Of a stretch of DNA of 16,888 nt, positions 1-7,628 are shown piece by piece. Positions within the stretch are counted from its first letter, which is position 1; the number at the start of each line of letters is the position of its first letter. The notes below the pieces were generated by a model, which worked only from the letters and a program-made list of their open reading frames with translations, had not been told where the DNA came from and made no database searches. The position numbers and the translations under genes were made by a program. Origin of the DNA: Parietichytrium sp. I65-24A (lineage: Eukaryota > Sar > Bigyra > Thraustochytrida > Thraustochytriidae); contig BLSF01000161.1 of the NCBI GenBank assembly GCA_012862575.1, positions 1 through 16,888 on the forward strand, in the 5' to 3' direction.

Positions 1-112
1 TATCCAACGTGAGTCAGAAAAGCTTGAAATTGCCGTGCGAGATTTTTTTCAGATTTTAGAAAAGTATGATTTGTTGTCAGATGATGTAAAAAAGACACTG
101 TATAGATATTAA
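1..112 (+). CDS. C-terminal end of an upstream gene (partial)
   Basis: Reading from base 2, 36 codons run without a stop to a TAA at 110-112. The residues are protein-like, with an amphipathic charged pattern (ESEKLEIAVRDFFQILEKYD), so this is probably the tail of a gene that begins outside the window. The two other forward frames close quickly. The next gene starts 40 nt later on the same strand, which matches the tight spacing seen throughout this block. The fragment is too short for a functional call, and chance openness cannot be excluded. Confidence 0.5.
   Translation, partial: IQRESEKLEIAVRDFFQILEKYDLLSDDVKKTLYRY
100..107 (+). promoter_or_regulatory. TATA-like box for the 153-494 gene
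   Basis: A TATAGATA sequence lies about 45-50 nt before the ATG at 153 and overlaps the end of the upstream coding region. A perfect 12-nt palindrome centred on AAGCTT (117-128) lies between the box and the start. Position and composition match the better TATA boxes of this block, but the match is weak. Confidence 0.35.
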
Positions 113-152
113 TGTATCAAAGCTTTGAATTTCGACCAAACCACCAACGACA

Positions 153-494
153 ATGGACGAAATCGCCACTTTCCTGAGAGAGATTGATCAACTCAAGCAA
201 CAACAGAAGAATATCCGCGCAGAGAACAAAGAAGTGTTCGATGAGCTTAAGAGTCTCAGTAAGGAACTTCGGATGCGCCGCGAAGCCATTCGAGCAGCCA
301 TGGAATCGAACAACATGGAGATCTGTCACGTTGAAGGCAAGACAATTGAGATTGGTGTAAAGAATCACCCGCCGCGAGAAGCCGAAGTCTTTAAAATCAA
401 GAGTGGTGGTGGTGGTGGTGGAAGTGGGCGCGGTAAGCGTCAACGCTCTTCTGATCACGTGGAAGAAGAGGAGATTGATGAGAACGCTTCGTGA
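153..494 (+). CDS. small coiled-coil protein, possibly DUF5760-like (viral)
   Basis: 113 residues. Residues 1-50 form a heptad-patterned, highly charged helix (LKQQQKNIRAENKEVFDELK and onward), followed by a short strand-like segment (ICHVEGKTIEIGVKNH, about 57-72). The tail is a six-glycine run, a basic patch (GRGKRQR) and an acidic C-terminus. A short helical coiled coil followed by a small 'EGKTIEI' beta unit is typical of little proteins of unknown role in large algal and amoebal DNA viruses (the DUF5760 kind). I assign this by pattern only. The basic patch could bind nucleic acid or act as a nuclear localisation signal. The gene converges with the TFIIS-like gene, with 15 nt between the two stop codons. 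Confidence 0.7.
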   Translation: MDEIATFLREIDQLKQQQKNIRAENKEVFDELKSLSKELRMRREAIRAAMESNNMEICHVEGKTIEIGVKNHPPREAEVFKIKSGGGGGGSGRGKRQRSSDHVEEEEIDENAS

Positions 495-509
495 AACCTA
501 ACAAAAAAA

Positions 510-722
510 TTAATCATTTTTTACTTTACGAAATTGACAATGATTGCATTTTATGAAAAGTGTTGCTGCTTCATCGCCGGCACGTGTCTGAAACTGTGAG
601 ATACTAAGATCAGATGAGTTGCATTTCTCACAAGTTTCTGTCAACAAAGAAGAATTATTGTTTGATTTGCCGTACAAAATTGCATGATAACGCTGTCGTC
701 GTCGTTGTGATTGACTCATCAT
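510..722 (-). CDS. TFIIS-type zinc-ribbon transcription factor (minimal)
   Basis: 70 residues. Cysteines at 31, 34, 59 and 62 form a CxxC...CxxC ribbon. Between them is the TFIIS signature QTRAGDEAA (residues 45-53), which keeps the Q-T-R and the adjacent Asp50-Glu51. In TFIIS this acidic pair enters the RNA polymerase active site and stimulates cleavage of backtracked transcripts. The usual N-terminal and central TFIIS domains are absent; only about 30 basic, Ser/Asn-rich residues precede the ribbon. Large DNA viruses and archaea encode short TFIIS homologues, but this one is shorter than the roughly 100-180 residues I would expect. It could instead act like an Rpb9-type subunit. The start is ATG at 722 (or 719). 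The gene is divergent from the 819 gene, with a shared promoter region. Confidence 0.85.
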   Translation of the reverse strand: MMSQSQRRRQRYHAILYGKSNNNSSLLTETCEKCNSSDLSISQFQTRAGDEAATLFIKCNHCQFRKVKND

Positions 723-818
723 CCACCACGTAATTGTTTGGTAGTATCTATCTATACACGCACTTTTTTTAAAAGTGGGGAATATATACTAAGTTGAGTA
801 CAAAAAGTGTTATCAAGA
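723..818. promoter_or_regulatory. divergent promoter region, two TATA-like boxes and a hairpin
   Basis: This stretch separates the TFIIS-like gene (leftward) from the 819 gene (rightward). For the right gene, AATATATACT at 781-790 lies about 30-35 nt before the ATG at 819. For the left gene, a TATAGATAGATA run (read on the minus strand, 745-756) lies about 25-30 nt before the ATG at 722. Between them a perfect 7-bp inverted repeat (CACTTTT / AAAAGTG, 761-777, 3-nt loop) forms a TTTTAAAA-centred element. A similar TTTTAAAA stretch lies in the 7629-7705 divergent region. Confidence 0.5.
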
Positions 819-1640
819 ATGTTTTCGACGGGTGAGAAATTCGATGGACAATTGAGGAAAGGTGAGGTTAACATTAGAAGAATAAAGAATGATCCATTAC
901 AAAGCTCATTACCATACCATGCCAAGAATATGAGTAGAAAAACAAGACCGGAACGTTCTTCTTCTACAGCAAAGAAAATATATGATCAGGTTTCCGAGAT
1001 GGTCGAAATTTCGAATCAAGAGTTGGAAGATGTCATGGATATCATCAATAAACTGCATAAAAAGGGGCATGTGAATTCAGATGAACTTTTACTGTTTTAC
1101 TGCTACGTCATGCTGTCACTCGAAACATGGAAAGTAAACTTGCTTCACCAATTTCCAAGTGATCGCCGCCCATCCGAGATGACTGGTGCAAGAGCAAGAA
1201 GAACAACAGAACGCAATGATGATGGCGAAGAGGAGGACGAAGAGGAGGACGAAGTTGTACTTGATGGTATGCGGATGCCGTCGGTCATGATCATGGTTTT
1301 CAACAAGTTTAGTTCGTACATGTCAAAGAAATTTATGCTCGGATTGTTTGTCGTCGGTGCATGTAGTGCGGCATGGTACAACACTGATTACGATGCATCA
1401 AAGCTCATCAAGGAGATGGGAGAAACTGCCACTGACACCATTGGTAAAATGAAAGAGCAAGCCACCACCGTGTTTGTTCAAAAAAGGTACAGCAGCCACG
1501 ACCGCTCCGCTGATGCAGAAAGTGAGGAGCATGTAGAAGAAAATACAGACTCAATCAACGAGTTATTTGAGCGAGTTTGGAGCGCATTCGAAACCGACTC
1601 GAATGATGATGATGGGTATGCAAAGCTTCAACGTCTTTAA
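819..1640 (+). CDS. unknown acidic protein with one membrane segment
   Basis: 273 residues from ATG 819, which I prefer over a GTG at 807 because the TATA box lies about 30 nt before the ATG. I do not recognise a family. Residues 1-50 are basic; about 55-90 form amphipathic helices rich in Asp/Glu/Ile; about 134-149 are almost all Asp/Glu (EEEDEEEDE); about 172-187 form a hydrophobic segment (MLGLFVVGACSAAWY) that could cross a membrane once. The C-terminal third is polar and acidic. The stop is TAA at 1638-1640. The downstream gene continues in the same frame with no further stop, so this ORF may be the 5' part of a larger gene (see findings). Confidence 0.75.
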   Translation: MFSTGEKFDGQLRKGEVNIRRIKNDPLQSSLPYHAKNMSRKTRPERSSSTAKKIYDQVSEMVEISNQELEDVMDIINKLHKKGHVNSDELLLFYCYVMLSLETWKVNLLHQFPSDRRPSEMTGARARRTTERNDDGEEEDEEEDEVVLDGMRMPSVMIMVFNKFSSYMSKKFMLGLFVVGACSAAWYNTDYDASKLIKEMGETATDTIGKMKEQATTVFVQKRYSSHDRSADAESEEHVEENTDSINELFERVWSAFETDSNDDDGYAKLQRL

Positions 1641-1700
1641 TCTACAATTACCGATGTAAGAAAACAACTGTCGTCCAAGTCGGTCTATAAGGACATTGGC

Positions 1701-3848
1701 ATGGATGAGATCTCTCTTTCTGGACAGGACGGAGCATCCAAGGGAGGAAGTAGAAAAATTCTCGATGAGAATGGTGAAGAAATACCCACTGTTTGGGTGG
1801 ATGGACTCAACATGAACAGTCTTATTGAGTGGCGGAACTCTCTACATAACAGAGATGAAAGAGAAACCTTTGGAAAACAGTATCGGATTGTCTTGAAAGC
1901 TTATGAAACCATGAGTGGAATTTTTACAAGCAATGCGATATTGGATAAAATAGAGCGTGAGAAAGGGAAAAGTCAAGACGATACTTCCTTAGAAGAGGAG
2001 GGTTATTTATCAAGAATTGGGAGATGGTTGAGTTCTAGAGATAAACGGCTCGAACAGATGCAAGCTGACTATGAAGAGACAATGAACAGGATAGTAGATA
2101 TAGAACAAGATCGATTTGAGCAACTTACAGAATCAAGAAAGCAGCTTGCGTATGTTCAAGATTTCATGATGGATCGAGATGCAATCGGGCCCAATGTTGA
2201 ATTATTCATGCAAAGTTTACAGGGTATGTCAGATAGTATGGATTCAGATGGCAATAGTGTCGCATTTCTCAACGTCTTTGAAAGGTGCATAGAACTTGAT
2301 GTAAGAAGCGATGAATATAGTCAAATCGTAGTGGAAAAGTTGTGCGAGCACATCACATCAGAATTTACAGCGTATTTCAAAAATTCTACGAGTAGTATCT
2401 ATGCTATTGATCTATTTTTGCAGCAGTTTACCGACAACACAGTGGCTCAACTTAAAGTCAAGACGGACAATAAAATCTTGCAAGTGGAGACGAAGAAGGA
2501 AGAGTATGCGAAAAAAATTGAGTCTCAACTTCAGACATTGAAATATATCATGATTGCTATGATAGTACTGGGTTATGTCGCGTCTAAGGGAAATCGGTTG
2601 TCATCAAATATCCATCGTGCTCGCTTTACGCAGTGGTGCACACTTTTAGTTCACATGGCGGGTGGATACTATTCACTTGAAAGGTGTATGATGTTTGACA
2701 ACTTCAAGGATTTGCATGCATATATCTTGAATGTGCTCCTTCAATCCGGACAAGTTGAACAATTTATCTGTTTGATGATGCTGAATGTACAGTATTCGAA
2801 TTTGGAAGTACTGGAATATGTGAAGATAGTTACCAAAAACGCTCGAAATCTTGCCTATCGCATCAATGAAAAATTCTTTGCGAATCGAAAGTTTAATACG
2901 AAGAATTTTATTCCAGTGGAAGACGATCATCCACTCAACACGATGATTCGAGGATTTGCAAATGATACACAAAAATCAGTCGTGTATTTTCAAAATGAGG
3001 TTTTTGGTGATGAAAACTCACCAATTCAGATCTTCCAAGATTTTGCACGAGATAGTCGACGAATGTTTATGATGCTTCATTTCAATGAATGGTATACGGC
3101 ACCATTATTGCGCCAGTTTCTTGGCTATGGAGATGAAGGCTGTGAAGATAAGAAGGTGAAGGCATTATTGAAGCTAGTAGGGAAACTTTTTATGGGTGAA
3201 GAGCCAACGAGACCAATCATGTTTTATACCAAACTATGTGTTGCTTATATTCTGGATGTTTTCCAAATATTAGAGAATAAATATGCGGTAACACTCATCA
3301 CATCAGCTGTGGAGTACGAATTGGTTGATATCGCAGATGAACTAACGAAACATCTTCCCCCACTTAAACGTATTCTAGGTTTATACAACGCTAGAAAATT
3401 TAGCCATGACGAAAAAATAAGAGCTCTTAACGACTTGAAGAGCAATATACTGGACGTTTATGTAGACTGTGAAGGTGACGTCCAACGTGCAAAGAACGAA
3501 ATGACGACCATATATCAAACCCTCATGATGGCACGTTCCGTTCTACAGGATACACCGCAGGATACGCCGCAGGACACGCCGCAGCCTTCTAGTGTGCAAG
3601 AAATAGTAAGAGACATTGAAAGACGAGGATCCAACAACAGAGGCGGCGTCAATTCTTACGAAAGGCGAGGAGCAAGCAACAGAGGTGGCGTCCATTCTTA
3701 CGAAAGGCGAGGATCAGAAAATGACAGAAATGGAGCCAATAATGTTGCCACCAGCAGAGGCGGTGTTGGCAGACCAGGTGGATTGAGGGAAAGATCAGGA
3801 AGATCGAAGGAAAAAGTTGAAGATTTCTCAAAATATTTTAAATCATAA
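1701..3848 (+). CDS. large unknown protein with RG-rich tandem-repeat tail
   Basis: 715 residues from ATG 1701. I do not recognise the family. Residues about 55-150 are charged and helical; about 255-280 look like a coiled coil; about 281-297 are hydrophobic (YIMIAMIVLGYVA) and may be one membrane segment. Residues about 300-600 are helical, with scattered Trp and Cys and no catalytic motif that I can name. The C-terminus is disordered: three DTPQ repeats (near 3547-3585), then 14-residue ERRG..NRGGV.SY repeats, then a basic Arg/Gly-rich end. RG-rich tails often bind nucleic acid, so a structural or nucleic-acid-associated role is possible. Unlike its neighbours, this gene lacks a TATA box at the expected distance; the only match, TATAAGG, is just 10 nt before the ATG. 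It ends 6 nt from the stop of the convergent gene. Confidence 0.8.
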   Translation: MDEISLSGQDGASKGGSRKILDENGEEIPTVWVDGLNMNSLIEWRNSLHNRDERETFGKQYRIVLKAYETMSGIFTSNAILDKIEREKGKSQDDTSLEEEGYLSRIGRWLSSRDKRLEQMQADYEETMNRIVDIEQDRFEQLTESRKQLAYVQDFMMDRDAIGPNVELFMQSLQGMSDSMDSDGNSVAFLNVFERCIELDVRSDEYSQIVVEKLCEHITSEFTAYFKNSTSSIYAIDLFLQQFTDNTVAQLKVKTDNKILQVETKKEEYAKKIESQLQTLKYIMIAMIVLGYVASKGNRLSSNIHRARFTQWCTLLVHMAGGYYSLERCMMFDNFKDLHAYILNVLLQSGQVEQFICLMMLNVQYSNLEVLEYVKIVTKNARNLAYRINEKFFANRKFNTKNFIPVEDDHPLNTMIRGFANDTQKSVVYFQNEVFGDENSPIQIFQDFARDSRRMFMMLHFNEWYTAPLLRQFLGYGDEGCEDKKVKALLKLVGKLFMGEEPTRPIMFYTKLCVAYILDVFQILENKYAVTLITSAVEYELVDIADELTKHLPPLKRILGLYNARKFSHDEKIRALNDLKSNILDVYVDCEGDVQRAKNEMTTIYQTLMMARSVLQDTPQDTPQDTPQPSSVQEIVRDIERRGSNNRGGVNSYERRGASNRGGVHSYERRGSENDRNGANNVATSRGGVGRPGGLRERSGRSKEKVEDFSKYFKS
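3618..3719 (+). repeat. 42-nt tandem coding repeat (ERRG/NRGGV units)
   Basis: Units start at 3618, 3660 and 3702, exactly 42 nt apart. The first two are complete and the third is partial. Each encodes a 14-residue ERRG..NRGGV.SY unit near the end of the 715-residue protein. The units differ by several substitutions, so this is a diverging array rather than an assembly echo. Confidence 0.8.
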
Positions 3849-3854
3849 TAACGA

Positions 3855-5039
3855 TTAATGAATTCCCATACGTTCAAGAATGTTGGAGGATAGAAATGCT
3901 TTTGCATCTTGTGCATTGAATGCAGATAAATCGCCGTTGTTTTCGCGGTATAGATCATCAAACATTCCGAAAAATGCACTGTCTGAAGAACTATTTGCTC
4001 CACTTGCTTCAGCTGTCACAATAGTTTGAGTATTCCCGCCTTGGATGGATGAGACTGGTAGTGTTTGCTGCTGCGTTTGCTGCTGCTGCTGTTGCTGCGA
4101 TGATGTGCTGCCGTCTTCATTCCCCACCCAATGCTTTTCTGGGTCATCAACCTGCTGCTCATACTCTATGATCTTGCCTTTCAACATGTTGTGAATTTGC
4201 ATTTGCTTTTCCATCAATGAAGTTGCCTGATCAAGGCGTTTTTGTAGATCGTTGATTTTTTCGGCTTGCTCCTTTCGCACTTCGTAAAGTTTCGCAAGGG
4301 TGTTGACATTCTCACAATTGGCAGATGCAACTGCATTCAAAACTCTTACAGAATTATCCAAATGTTGCTCAGACACACTCTCATCACTCATTTGAGAGTC
4401 ATTCCCGAGACTGTTCACCAAGAGATCAGAAAGGCTTTGCAATGGAGCTCCACCATCGAGCTGAAACCTCTTGCGTTGATCCTCAGAGAGAGAATTGAGA
4501 ATCTTTTCGGCAATACTATCAATCTCGCCCTTCTTTTGTCGCTTCCGTGCCGTTCGAGCACGCTCAGACTTTTCTTGGTGCTGCTTGAGTGACTGATGAA
4601 GCTGTTGCATTTCCTTGTCCTTCAATTCTACAGCCTGTTTTACAGCTGCAAGTTCTTTCAGTAAATCACTGACAATACGTGGTGCGACTGCTGGATTCAT
4701 CCCACCACTCACAACAGACTGTGTCTGCTGCGGCTGCTGCGGCTCTTGCATCTGAGTTTCCTTTGGTGGCTGCATTTGCGTCTGCTGTGGTTGTTGTTGT
4801 TGTTGCTGCGGTTGTTGTTGTTGCTGCGTTTGCTGTTGTTGCTGTTGCTGTGGCTGCTGTTGTTCTTGCTGCTGAGAAGAAGAAGACGGAGTCTCTAGCT
4901 TTGATTTGTTTGCATTGATGAAATCAGCAATGCTCTTCATCGTATTGTCATCGGCAGGCGACTGTGACTGGTTCAATAGCTTTTGGAGCATCTCTAGGTT
5001 GATCATAGAGGACGAGGAAGACGAAGACGAGGAAGACAT
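3855..5039 (-). CDS. Ser/Gln-rich coiled-coil protein, candidate scaffold
   Basis: 394 residues, starting at ATG 5039 with a serine run. Residues about 12-50 are helical. About 55-115 are dominated by Gln and Pro, built from CTG/TTG-type repeats on the plus strand. About 130-165 and 255-300 are heptad-patterned and charged (AVELKDKEMQQLHQSLKQHQ). A second Gln run lies at about 312-325. The last 40 residues are less repetitive, with a hydrophobic-acidic tail (FFGMFDDLYRENNGDLSAFN ending in RMGIH). No enzyme motif is visible. Long coiled coils with low-complexity linkers and a distinctive C-terminal tail fit capsid scaffolding proteins, which use the C-terminus to hold the capsid protein. Proximity to the portal-like gene makes this worth considering, but it is inference. 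A tegument-like or regulatory protein is equally possible. Confidence 0.75.
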   Translation of the reverse strand: MSSSSSSSSSSMINLEMLQKLLNQSQSPADDNTMKSIADFINANKSKLETPSSSSQQQEQQQPQQQQQQQTQQQQQPQQQQQQPQQTQMQPPKETQMQEPQQPQQTQSVVSGGMNPAVAPRIVSDLLKELAAVKQAVELKDKEMQQLHQSLKQHQEKSERARTARKRQKKGEIDSIAEKILNSLSEDQRKRFQLDGGAPLQSLSDLLVNSLGNDSQMSDESVSEQHLDNSVRVLNAVASANCENVNTLAKLYEVRKEQAEKINDLQKRLDQATSLMEKQMQIHNMLKGKIIEYEQQVDDPEKHWVGNEDGSTSSQQQQQQQTQQQTLPVSSIQGGNTQTIVTAEASGANSSSDSAFFGMFDDLYRENNGDLSAFNAQDAKAFLSSNILERMGIH

Positions 5040-5083
5040 GATTTATGGGTTTTGATTGTTAGAGAAAAACTGTTCATTGCATG

Positions 5084-5091
5084 TATATATT
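5084..5091 (-). promoter_or_regulatory. TATA-like box for the 3855-5039 gene
   Basis: An AATATATA sequence (minus strand) lies about 45 nt before the ATG at 5039, directly after the stop codon of the upstream membrane-protein gene. An A/T tract (5091-5100) adjoins it. The spacing is in the range seen for the other TATA boxes in this block. Confidence 0.55.
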
Positions 5092-5098
5092 AAAAAAA

Positions 5099-5818
5099 TT
5101 AAATTACTTCGTCAGATGTTGCCACTTTTGAATAGAAGATATTGTCCAGCTCTTCCTCGTCAAAGTCATGCTGCTGAAGGTAGTGACGCTTGTTAGAAAA
5201 GTATAGGTAGATGAAATCCACGAAAAGGGCCAAGTATCCGATGCGCCAATCAATGCGAAGAAGATGGTAGGAAATCAATGCCGGCTTTTGTGCTGTTTTT
5301 GTTGCTACTAGAATGAGATTCTGAGGATCAAAACTTGAGTATTGTACAATGGTGCACATGATGATATGAAGGCAGAAAAGTGCCATGTTGGGGTATCTCA
5401 TTTCTTGTGGCCATGAAACATAGAGAAACGGGATATGAGTCAACTCGGCATGTTTCGGTGCGACAATTACCATTGACGCGTACAAACACGAAGAGATGAT
5501 ACTGAGATTCGGATCCGTGAATTGTAAAAAGCGCGAATGGTTTTCAAAAATGGACTCCACGCAGAGATGTAAGAACATTGCAAAGATTGCATAAATGAAC
5601 GTCAGCCATAATTCAGTGCGAAACAGGTTGCTTTTCTGTTGATGTGCGGCGTTTCGATGAAGTCGCGTGAATCGCATGTAAAGAATACAGTTGAGCACAA
5701 AGATGGTTGTAAGAATATAAGGCTCAGCTTCATTCACCAGAGTATGTTCAGTCGATGCAAGTGCAAGGCATGACGCGATGAAAAAAAGAAATGGAATCAA
5801 GAGATCAATGGATGACAT
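5099..5818 (-). CDS. multi-pass membrane protein, unknown family
   Basis: 239 residues from ATG 5818. The longer reading from 5893 is rejected because it would place the TATA box and part of the hairpin inside the coding region. About six hydrophobic segments are visible: residues about 5-22, 32-47, 68-90, 105-122, 145-160 and 185-203. A WPQEMRYPNM loop precedes the fifth, and an acidic tail (FDEEELDN) ends the protein. It has no conserved catalytic motif and no retinal-type lysine pattern, so I do not call it a rhodopsin. Its length and layout resemble the 7706-8515 protein, so the two may be distant paralogues. The likely site is a host or virion membrane. Confidence 0.75.
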   Translation of the reverse strand: MSSIDLLIPFLFFIASCLALASTEHTLVNEAEPYILTTIFVLNCILYMRFTRLHRNAAHQQKSNLFRTELWLTFIYAIFAMFLHLCVESIFENHSRFLQFTDPNLSIISSCLYASMVIVAPKHAELTHIPFLYVSWPQEMRYPNMALFCLHIIMCTIVQYSSFDPQNLILVATKTAQKPALISYHLLRIDWRIGYLALFVDFIYLYFSNKRHYLQQHDFDEEELDNIFYSKVATSDEVI

Positions 5819-5851
5819 GTTTTGCTTTTGTTTTTGTTTCGATGATGCATC

Positions 5852-5858
5852 TATATAT
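5852..5858 (-). promoter_or_regulatory. TATA-like box for the 5099-5818 gene
   Basis: ATATATA (minus strand) lies 34 nt before ATG 5818. It decides the start: the upstream in-frame ATG at 5893 lies on the far side of this box, so it would not be in the transcript. Confidence 0.6.
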
Positions 5859-5871
5859 GAATGGAAGTAGT

Positions 5872-5937
5872 TTGGCGACACTGTTGATTTCAATGGTGCT
5901 GGGGTAGGTGAAGCAATGAAATCAACAGTGTCGCCAA
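5872..5937 (-). terminator. 21-bp perfect hairpin between two minus-strand genes
   Basis: The 21-nt arms at 5872-5892 and 5917-5937 are exact reverse complements with a 24-nt loop. The hairpin lies after the stop of the portal-like gene (5981) and just before the TATA box (5852-5858) of the next gene on the same strand. That is where a 3'-end signal would be expected. Mimivirus transcripts are known to end at such hairpins (the 'hairpin' polyadenylation rule). Applying that rule here is inference. A regulatory or cruciform role is the alternative. Confidence 0.6.
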
Positions 5938-5980
5938 CTTGCTGTCAGCCCTCCCATCATCCATCCACTTCAATCGTTCT

Positions 5981-7628
5981 TCATTTGTCTTCCCGCTTTT
6001 TCTTCTGTTTTTTCGTTGCTGGCATCATCGCCGTTGCTTCTTTCGCTTCTGCACTCGCTCCTCTTGCTGCTGGGCTTGTGCCGGCAACAACACTTTCTGC
6101 GGAACCCATTTCTCTTGCCCGTTTGAGCTGCTCTCGTTGCATTTGGATTTCCTCCATTTGAATCTCCATCTGGGCCAATAAGAGTTTGTTATACGACTCT
6201 AGTATCTCTGGGTAACGGAACAATGCATCTCCCTTTGGCTGCTGCTGGTACAACACAAAGTAGACCAATTTGTANCTGGGCCAGTAAGAGTTTGTTATAC
6301 GACTCTAGTATCTCTGGGTAACGGAACAATACATCTCCCTTTGGCTGCTGCTGGTACAAGACAAAGTAGACCAACTTGTACAGCTTGCAATAATATGTCC
6401 GGTACGTTTCGATGACCGTGTTGAAACGATCAAGTTCCAATGGCGTCATGACCGCCTTGAAAGAGGAGGTAATAGTACTACTGCCACCTCCTCCTCCTCC
6501 TCCTCCACCACTCCCTCTTCCACCGGAGCCAGAGCTGCGGCTAAGATAGGTCAAAAAGACGCTCTCGGGAAAACCAAATTGGTTGCGAACGAGGTTTCCG
6601 AAATGTTTCTGATTCTCAATGTAATTGACGGTGGATGATGGGATGTGCGGATTGGAGGCCATCACCATTCCAGGCGGAGGAGTGTAGACATTGTTAAAGT
6701 ACTGTGGCCGCATCGGTGTGGAATTGTTCATGTAGTAATTCATGTCCTCGTGTTCGTATTGTGATTGTTCCAGTTGCTGCTGATGAAAATCCAAGTTGCT
6801 CAATCCGTTCAATCCAGCAAATTCCATGTTGACTGCTGATCGTAATTTGGGCTTGTTTCTCAATGTATCCAATGGATTGATCCCAGATGATAGAAAGTCA
6901 TACGTGAAAGTCGACTTGCGGTATTCACTATCAGTCGGCGCATCGCTGCTGTTGGCTGGTTTTTGGACAATGTACGTAGGATTGCTTCGGTTGTATTCCG
7001 CGACCAAGTATCGTCGTTCCAATCGCTTGATGTACTTGTACGCCTCCAAAAGTGATAGCAGTTTGGAATGTATCATCCCAGGCCGCCGAAGGTCATTTAC
7101 GCTTGAAAAGCAAGCAATGGTCATATTTTTCGATCCCGATGAAGAAGAAGACGAAGACGACGACGATGATTCGTATTTGGGGATGATGACAAATTCGAGC
7201 CGATGTGTGCGCATGTTGTAATGAAGTTGTACCCGGATAGTTTCAAATGGAACAAGCACGGGCACTTTGATGCTGCTGTGTTTACTATTGTCATCTGATT
7301 GAATCTTTCGGACGGTGGTGTACGAGAAAACGGCAAATCCCGCAATCAGATTCTCTCGAAGCATTTCACGGTAGAAATTGAGATGATAGTCGTTGAAAAT
7401 CTCGATGAAGTGCTTATTTGCCTGCTCAATTTTGACGTTCGAGAACAAACAGCGTGCGATAATGTCACGACATTCTTGAATTGTCTGGTTATTTTCAAAC
7501 ATGTAGCAAAGCTCGCGGTACTTGGTATGGTCAAATTCAAAGATTTGCACATCTTCTGACAGTGATGGAAGCGCAATTGCTCCACCGAGTGCAGATTCAC
7601 TCTTGATTTTGGCGCGATAAGCCTCCAT
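5981..7628 (-). CDS. portal-like capsid vertex protein (broken by assembly gap)
   Basis: The gene starts at ATG 7628 and reads 451 codons to base 6276. There a single N and a duplicated 105-nt segment interrupt it. Removing the duplicate joins it to 62 more codons ending at 5981, for about 513 residues. The motif order resembles HK97-type portals: an N-terminal helical part (about 40-110) ending in LIAGFAVFSYTTV, a beta segment with VPVLVPFETIRV (about 121-149), a helix leading to RRYLVAEYNRSNPTYIV (about 205-222), and later HFGNLVRNQFGFPESVF (about 344-360), like the 'GvP' motif before the long portal helix. That helix follows at about 398-430. Ser and Gly runs (near 155 and 390) and a basic Lys-rich tail are additions. 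Portals form the dodecameric DNA channel of the capsid. The call rests on pattern only; an unrelated virion protein is possible. Confidence 0.55.
6170..6380. other. assembly gap with unmerged overlap (105-nt duplicate around N)
   Basis: Bases 6170-6274 and 6276-6380 are direct copies flanking a single N at 6275. They differ at four positions (A/G, G/A, C/G and T/C). The end of one copy and the start of the other meet exactly at the N, which is the signature of two contig ends placed side by side instead of being merged. The duplicate shifts the frame of the portal-like gene. The four substitutions are more than clean overlaps should show, so the two contigs may come from different alleles or copies, or one read end is poor. 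Confidence 0.9.

Noticed and set aside
807-818. GTG start for the 819 gene
   Set aside because: The ATG at 819 has the better TATA spacing, and non-ATG starts are unlikely in a eukaryotic or viral context.
1638-1640. TAA reassigned as a sense codon in this genome
   Set aside because: Other genes in the block (112, 3848, 8515) end at TAA, so general reassignment is not supported; only a local event is plausible.
4266-4918. Plus-strand ORFs, including an Ala/Val-rich one
   Set aside because: They are shadows of the Gln-repeat coding region on the minus strand (CTG/TTG repeats read as Leu/Ala/Val).
5916-6181. Two overlapping plus-strand ORFs (80-81 codons)
   Set aside because: They lie over the 3' end of the portal-like gene and the hairpin. 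The shared MKSTVSP start with the minus-strand ORF is a consequence of the inverted repeat, not homology.
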